Shown here in pieces: positions 1 through 6,800 of a stretch of DNA of 13,237 nt. Made by a program: the position numbers and the translations under genes. Numbering within the stretch: the first letter of the stretch is position 1; every line of letters starts with the position of its first letter. Source of the stretch: Baffinella frigidus (Eukaryota > Cryptophyceae > Cryptomonadales > Baffinellaceae); the NCBI GenBank assembly GCA_026770585.1, contig MU646377.1, forward strand, positions 160,456-173,692, in the 5' to 3' direction. The notes under the pieces are model-generated. The model worked only from the letters and a program-made list of their open reading frames with translations, did not search any database and was not told where the DNA came from.

Positions 1-50
1 AGAGAGACAGAGAGAGAGGGGAGGGGACAGAGAGAGAGAAAGGACGGAGA
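1..50. repeat. GA-rich simple sequence
   Basis: An imperfect AG/GA microsatellite directly left of the inverted-repeat element at 51. No coding signal is seen. It is cut by the window edge. Confidence 0.7.
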
Positions 51-178
51 CAGGGGTACCTCGGGCAGAAGGAGGCGCACCCCCCTAGGACCCTCCAGTG
101 GCCCTATCTATGGCCCTACGCGGGTCCTAAGGGGGGGGGTAAGGGGAGGGGGGGGCTCCTTGTGAGCGAGGTACCCCC
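51..178. mobile_element. Short inverted-repeat element (MITE-like), copy 1
   Basis: The ends are CAGGGGTACCTCG at 51-63 and its near-perfect reverse complement at 167-178. The interior shares a CCCCCTAGGACCCT block with the second copy at 12770-12861. Both ends begin CAGGG, as in many hAT-type non-autonomous elements. The element is far too small to encode a transposase. No clear target-site duplication is visible. The superfamily assignment is inference. Confidence 0.6.
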
Positions 179-299
179 GTAGCGTCTGCACGCCTGCCCC
201 GGCAGAGTTGCGTGCGGCCCTCGCGTGTACATACTAGTGACCTCAGCGCGCATTGTGCACTGTCCGTGCACTGTAACATACTACATAGCCTTACAAGGC

Positions 300-352
300 C
301 TTCACAAAAGGGAATACATGGTGGCCATGTTGGTTTCGATCCGTCATCAACG
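300..352 (+). repeat. TGGCCATG-centred dispersed repeat, copy 1
   Basis: A block containing ACATGGTGGCCATGTTGG followed by TCGATCCGTCAT. It matches the inverted copy at 987-1043 over about 50 bases. A shorter relative with ACATGGCGCCCATGTTGG lies at 480-515. The core CATGGTGGCCATG is an imperfect palindrome. Confidence 0.6.
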
Positions 353-479
353 CACTCTGCTGCTCTCTCACATACACACCCCGCGCCGCTCCGTGGAAAG
401 GAAATTTGTACACAACGTGTTGAGTGCACATGCCCTTTCTCTAGGTTCTGCTCAGACACAGCCTCGGTGGGGGTGCATA

Positions 480-515
480 GTGCATACATGGCGCCCATGT
501 TGGTAGTCATAAAGG
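480..515 (+). repeat. TGGCCATG-centred dispersed repeat, shorter relative
   Basis: Shares ACATGG-n-GCCCATGTTGG and the following GTCATAAA with the copies at 300-352 and 987-1043; it is more diverged. Confidence 0.45.
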
Positions 516-654
516 TCTTCCTATTTCTGCGAGTGGGGGAGAGAGACGTTTCATTGACAACACGAAGCGCCGTGCTGGTAGCAATGGTCTCTCTCCAGAA
601 GAAACTTGCGAGCGGCTTTACTTGCAGCACTCTCCCGTCCACCAGAGAAACCAT

Positions 655-847
655 TCATGAAGCGCCCCCTTCGGAGAAGACATGCTTCGCCCCCTCAGAG
701 AAGACATGGAGAGCCCCTTAATAAAACCGCTGCGTGGAGAGCCCCTTCAGAGACGTTCAGAGACGACATGCAGCTCCCCTTCAACGTCGACATAGAGAGC
801 CCCTTGAGATATGTAGAGCCCCTGCATAGTCGACATGCAGAGCCTCT
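655..847. repeat. Imperfect tandem repeat built on GAGAGCCCCTTCAGAGA
   Basis: About seven imperfect units of 20 to 35 bases carrying GAGAGCCCCTT and GACATG lie immediately past the amidase stop codon. One unit, CCGCTGCGTGGAGAGCCCCTT, resembles the stop-codon end of the last amidase exon (GCGGCGTGGAGAGGC). The series may therefore have grown from that exon edge. It probably forms part of the 3' untranslated region. Confidence 0.55.
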
Positions 848-3800
848 TCAGAAGAACGCGGCGTGGAGAGGCGGCGGCGGGACGGGCCGCTCCAGAATCT
901 GCTCCATTGTCTGCAGACGAAACCCCGATTCAGGGTTGAGGGTTTAGGGTTTAGGGTTTAGGGTTTGAGTATTTCAACTTTTGAAAGAAAGGTGCGTTTA
1001 TGACGGGTCGAACCCAACATGGCCACCATGCATTCCTTTCCGTGAAGGGTTGGTAAGCTAGGACCTAACTGCCAACAAGAGTCCAGGGTCCCGGGTTCAG
1101 GGTCTCGAGTTTGCAGGCCTCGGTTCAGTACAGGGTTACTTTGAACAAAAGACGTTTGAGCCATTGGACGCACGCAAGACCTTGCACGTAACCCCAAAAC
1201 CTGAACCCTAAGCCCCAAACCCCAAACTATAAACCCTGCACCCTACACCCTAACCCTTGAAAACCTAAACCCTCAACCCTAAACACGAAACACGAAACAC
1301 GAAACCGAAGCGAGACCTTGCACGCGGCGAGGAGCCGCGCATCTTGCCAGAGGCCCCCGATCACCTGTACGCCCACCGGCAGATGTCCTGTTGAGGGTTC
1401 AGGGTTTAGGGTTTAGGGTTTAGGGTTTAGGGTTTAGAATTTGGGGTTTGGGGTAGGGGGCTGGGGGTTTGGGGTTTGGGGTTGGGGGTTGGGGGTTGGG
1501 GGTTGGGGGTTTGGGGCATGGGGTTTAGGGTTTAGGATTTAAGGTTTAGGGTTTAGGGTTTCAGGTTGGTGGGGTACCGTGCATGGCGATCGGGAGGGTG
1601 ACGACGGGGTTGCCGCACACGGCTGCCTGGTACGCGTACGAGATCAGCGCCCGCCAGTACGACACCATCTGCCACCGAGCAAACACAACATCAGACCCGT
1701 GTTTCTCTGAACACTGATGAGTGAATTCCCCTTTTCCGGACGATCGACCCCGAAATAGCCCAATATCCTAAAGTCTACACAAATGACTTGTGATCTCCAC
1801 CTGAGGCGGGCTCATCCTGATATGGTCCTCACAGTTTCGAGGCGCCGCGTGTTTTCGATGAGACGAGAATTCTTCAACAAATTCTTTATCACGCAAAACG
1901 TGGGCGGAGGTTTGAATCTGGGCGTCGACATCGATCCTCGCGTGTTCCTCGCTATGCGGCAACGCGAGGACGCCGCACGCCGGTAGCACCCACACCCGCG
2001 TCTCCCATCTCGGTGTGTACATGTATTATACGGCGCCATGCATGCATTATAAGGCGCCATATAATACATATACACAAAATCGCCGGAACAAAAATGGACG
2101 AAATTAGGGTGGAGGGTTGACCTGGCCGTCGACGTCGATGCGAGAATGATCCTCGTTGTGCGGGTATGCGAGGACGCCGCACGCGGGTAGCACCCACACC
2201 CGCGTCTCCCCCTGTTTATGGTTTATGATTTATGATTTATTGTTTATTGTTTAGGGTTTAGGGTTTAGGGTTTATGGTTTATGGTTAATAATTTAGGGTT
2301 TAGGGTTTAGGGTTTAGGGTTGAGGGTTTAGGTTTCAGGTTTTAGGGGTTAGGGTGGAGACATGGGTAATGGGGGAGTGTCGCTGCAAGAGGAGACACGG
2401 CCACCGGCTCTGCAGAGTTGGTCACGAGTTGGTCACGCTGGGAGGGCGTTCCCCGCACCTCGGGGGCGTGGAGCGCGTGCGCGATCGCTAGGCGCGCCGC
2501 GTCCCGGATCTGCTCCGCCCGTACCAGCTGCCCACCAACCACAGAATTCGGTCAGGATGTCCGGAGGGGAAACCCCATGCCCCTACGGATGGCCTACCGT
2601 AGGATCCTTTGGATTGTTTACGAAAGGCCGCGTCCCGGATGTGCTCCACCCGCACCAGCTGCGTATGGTTCAGGGTTCAGGATGTAAAACAACCTGGAAC
2701 AAACTACAAAGAACGCAGCACACGGCTCTAACGCTATCGCCACGCGGCCCCTCACCGTAGGGGCATGGGCCATATTCACTTGTGGGTGATTCACGAAATG
2801 CCTTTGTAGCGTCACGGATCTGCTCCGCCCGCACCAGCTGCCCACCACGCGGGAACGTTGCGTTTAGCGTTTAGGGTTGAGGGTGTAGGGTGTAGGGTTC
2901 AGGGTTTAGGGTTTAGGGTTCAGGGTTTAGGGTTTAGGGTTAAGGGTTTAGGGTTCAGGGTTAAGGGTTAAGGGTTAAGGATTAAGGATTTAGGGTATAG
3001 GGTTTAGGGTGCAAGGTTGAGGATATAGGGTTCGGAATTGAGGGTTCAGTGGTTAGGACCTGAGAAGCCGTGGGCGACGCGTCTCCCTCGATCCTTTTCG
3101 ATGGGTCGATAACCTGTTCGAAACTGGGCTTAAGTTGACACGCTCACAACTGGGCTTAAGTTGACATGCTCATTCTCAAGTTGAGACGCTAGATGTGTGG
3201 TACAAACCCGTCAACTTTGGAGCGGAAATGAGCCTGGTTTCGCCCATTTGGTGGGACTAAATAGACTGGGGCAGCGCTAGAGCGCGTGCCCTCAGCAATC
3301 AAACGCAGGGTAGAAACGTATGGCGGGGTGTAGGCACCTTTCGAGAACCCTAAACCCTAAATCCTTACCCTATCCACTAACCCCCAACCCAAAGCCCCAA
3401 CACTTAACCCCTTAACCCCTCAACCCCAACCGCTAAACCCCAACAACTAACCCCCAACCCTCAACCCCTAACCCCCAACCCCTGCCCCTAAACCCCAATC
3501 CGCAAATCCCAACCCCCAACCCCCAACCTAACCCTTATCCCTCAACCCTCAACCGCACCGCTTCCGGAGCGAGAACAGATGAGGAACACAGCTCTGCGAA
3601 GACCTGCGATCGGGGGGGAAACGTTTATGGTCTAGGGTTTAGAGGTTCGGAGGGGAAACGTGGTTTAATAGAACCTCCAAACAAACCCGGGGGGGGTTAG
3701 TACGACAGAGGGGCCTGAAATTAGTCGACAACAGTAGCACGGGGGAACTCTGAATAGACCTTGTATGCCTGGAAGAGCTCCCACTTCAGGGGTTTAGGGT

Positions 3801-6800
3801 TCAGGTTTTAAACTTAGGGTTTCGGGTTTCGGGTTTGAGGCTTAGGGTTTAGGATTCAGGGCTTAAGGCGTAGCGGTTTGGAGTGAGGGTTTAGGGGTTT
3901 GGACCTTGTATGCCTGGAAGAGTTCGCGGTCTTGCAAGGCAGGCGCGCCCAGCTGCACTTTGACGCCTGCTGCTGCGAGCTGGTCTCCAAACCTGGTTTC
4001 AGGGTTAGGGGGTTAGGGTTTAGGGTTTAAGGTCTGCGGTTTTAGGGTGTAGGGTTTAGGGAATAGGGGTTCGGGTTCGGGTTTAGGGTTTATGGTTTGG
4101 TGTGGAAGGTTTAGGGCTGTTGCGAGCTGCTCGCCAAACCTGGTTTCGGGACACCACACATGGAGGGGAATGCACCGTTTATGGAGGGGAACCTAAACCC
4201 ACGCCTCTAAACCCTGAAGCAGAACCGAGATTGTTGCGGCATCGCACCTCTCAATCGCCTGCGAGACAGCGCGCTGCGTCGGGGCGCCCGGCAGCGACGG
4301 CGAGAGCAGCACCGAGATCTCGTGCGCTTGCGGAGGGACTCCTGCAGGGTGCTTACTTTCACGGTGTGGGGCTTAGGGTTTAGGGCCTCGCAATCTGCTC
4401 CCAGGGAAGATTAGTGTTTACCGTTTAGGGTGCAGGGTGCAGGGTTTAGGGTGTAGGCTTCGGGTTTCGGGTTTCTAGTTTCGGATTTCACGTGACAGCA
4501 GCCCTGAGATCTCGTGCGGTTGGGGAGGGACGCCTCTTCAGGGTTTCGGGTTTCGGGTTTCGGGTGCAGGGCTTCGGATTTCGGGTTTCTCGTTGCAGGT
4601 GTCTGGTATCAGGTTTCCGGTTTCGTTTTTCCAGTTTCGAGTTTCGTGCTTAGTGTGCAAGGCTCACGAGGGTTTAGGGTTTAGGAGTACCAGGGAAGAA
4701 GGGAAGAGGCGCAAGGCCAAGGTCGTGAGACGCGAGACCCTGCATGCCAGATCTTTCCTGTGACGTGCCAGATATTTCCTGTGACGCGTCGCCACACGCG
4801 GGCTGCGGCGGGGAGCACGCGACCTGCAGGCCAGGTGGCGTGCTTTCTTAGAGCGTTTTTTGCGTGAACCTGCCTGCCTGTACGATGGTATGAGCCGAGC
4901 TGCAAATTAAGTGGCGCAGGGTGGGGAAAAGAAGTGGCGCGGGGTGGGGATGAGGTGCCTGCATGAAGGTTTCGAGGAGGGACACGTTCTGTGCGATCGC
5001 GCCCAAAGTCAACATCCCCTGCCATCCACCGTTAAGTCAACATCCCCTGATATCACCAGGGCTGAAGACCATTTGAATTCGATTTCGCGCAAAAAGAACA
5101 AAATGAAAATGTTGATTTCGGTTTGCCACCCTTTCTTGAGGTTCAGGGTCCCTGAACGTTTCAGCTAGAGTTTTAGCTTAGGGTTAAAAAAATAAAAATG
5201 CTTAGAGTTTAAAGTTTCAGCTCAGAGTTTAGGGTTCAGAATTCGGGGTGCCTGGCCGAGTTAAGGGTATAGGATTTAGGGTATCGGGTTCAGGGTTTAG
5301 GGTTTAGAGTTCAGGGTTTAGGGTTTAGGGTTTAGGGTTTAGGGTTCAGGGTTCAGGTAAGGTTGAGGATCGGTTGCGGGTTGAGGGCTGAGGTTCGAGG
5401 GTTGAGGGTTGAGGGTTGAGTGTTGAGTGTTGAGTGTTGAGTGGTGAGTGGTGAGTGGTGAGGGTTTAAGGTTCGAGGTTCGGGGTCGGTTGGGTGTTGA
5501 GTGTTGACTGATGAGCGTTGAGTGTTCAACGTTGAGCGCTGAGTATCGAGTATCGAGTATTGAGCATTGAGTATTGAGCATTGAGCATTGAGTGTGGAGG
5601 GTGCCTGGTCGAGGCGCGCGGGGGGGACGTGTCCGACGGTGGGGATGCGCCGCGCCGTCGGCTTCATCGATGTCACCTTTTCAGACCACGCCAATTAATC
5701 GTCACACCACGTGCGAATGCGAATGAGTAGCTGTACAGGAATCATGAACATGCTCGCGAATGCCCAAACGGTGAATGGAAGTGATACACGTCACCTGCAC
5801 CCTCCGTTGGCGCTAGCCGTGTCAGAACCTAGGAATACGCGAGCGCATACCTCTACAGGTATCACCAACATGCTAAAATAATTTATAAACAGGGTAACAA
5901 TTTCTCAACCCTAAACCCGAAACCCGAAACCGTCAACACCAACCCCTAAACCCAAACCCACACTCACCCCGCAAAACGCCGCCGGGACGCGCAGCGAGCC
6001 TCCAAGGTTCGGGGTTTAGGGGGTACGCTTTCGAATTTAGCGATGGCGGTCCAGGGATCAGGGGCTTAGAAACCCCACACCTCCTTGTTTTTGGTTCCGG
6101 GTGCAGATTTGGGGGATGGGGTGTATACCCCGCAGAAGGCCGCCGGGCTTCTGCGCAGCGAGCCTCCAAGGTCCGACCCGGTCGCGAGAGCCGCCCTAAA
6201 CCCTATACCCGAAACATTCAACACCAACCCCTAACCCCCAAACCCTAACCCTGAGGCTCGCCCCGCAGAACGTGGCGGGCTTTCAGATTTAGGTTTCAAC
6301 TAGGGTTTTAGCTATTACGGGTTCAGAACTCCCGCACCTCCAGAGTTGAGGGAGTAGGGTGCATACCCCGCAAAACGCCGTCGGGACTCGCAGCGACCCC
6401 CCAAGGTCCGATCCGATCGCGAGAGGCACCATCCCCGCCGCCACTGCCGCCGCGGATCCTGCGGGGGGAGGGGGGGGGGTTGAGGAGCGTCTGGGGATAC
6501 TACCCCATGTAGGATGACCGGAGTGGCTTTACGCAGTCACGTCCACAATAAGGAGACATTCCGGCAGAGAGCGCGGTGGGGGCGAGTGCCGCGGGGGTCG
6601 AGAGAAGCGCAATGCGACGTGCCAGGCGCGTTACCCCTAGACCCTAGACCCTAGACCCTCGACCCTAGACCCTCGACCCTGGACCCTCGACCCTGAGAAT
6701 GGTGAGGACCTCCTGATGAGCCGCCCGGCGTGCGGGAGACGTCGTAGGGGTTTGAGGTGCGCCCGAACACCTGCGGGTGGGTGGGTTCAGGGGTTTACGG

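Larger units (their letters stand above)
180..654. other. Non-coding stretch downstream of the amidase
   Basis: No exon with splice sites and recognisable protein similarity was found on either strand; the open frames here read as low-complexity chance translations. It contains two copies of a TGGCCATG-centred repeat, described separately. Confidence 0.5.

Noticed and set aside
127-721. Long open frames on both strands (169-175 codons) left of the amidase
   Set aside because: No recognisable domain, low-complexity translation, overlapping on opposite strands, and the area consists of repeats.
2362-2848. Overlapping open frames on both strands in 2362-2848
   Set aside because: Explained by exon 2527-2459 and its two echoes; the plus-strand frames are shadows.
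4681-5025. A 114-codon minus-strand frame
   Set aside because: Only 4757-4691, in a different frame, fits the amidase; the long frame shows no similarity and crosses repeats.
5361-5600. A CRISPR-like or satellite array
   Set aside because: Units are contiguous seven-base repeats without spacers; this is a heptamer variant array in a eukaryotic intron.
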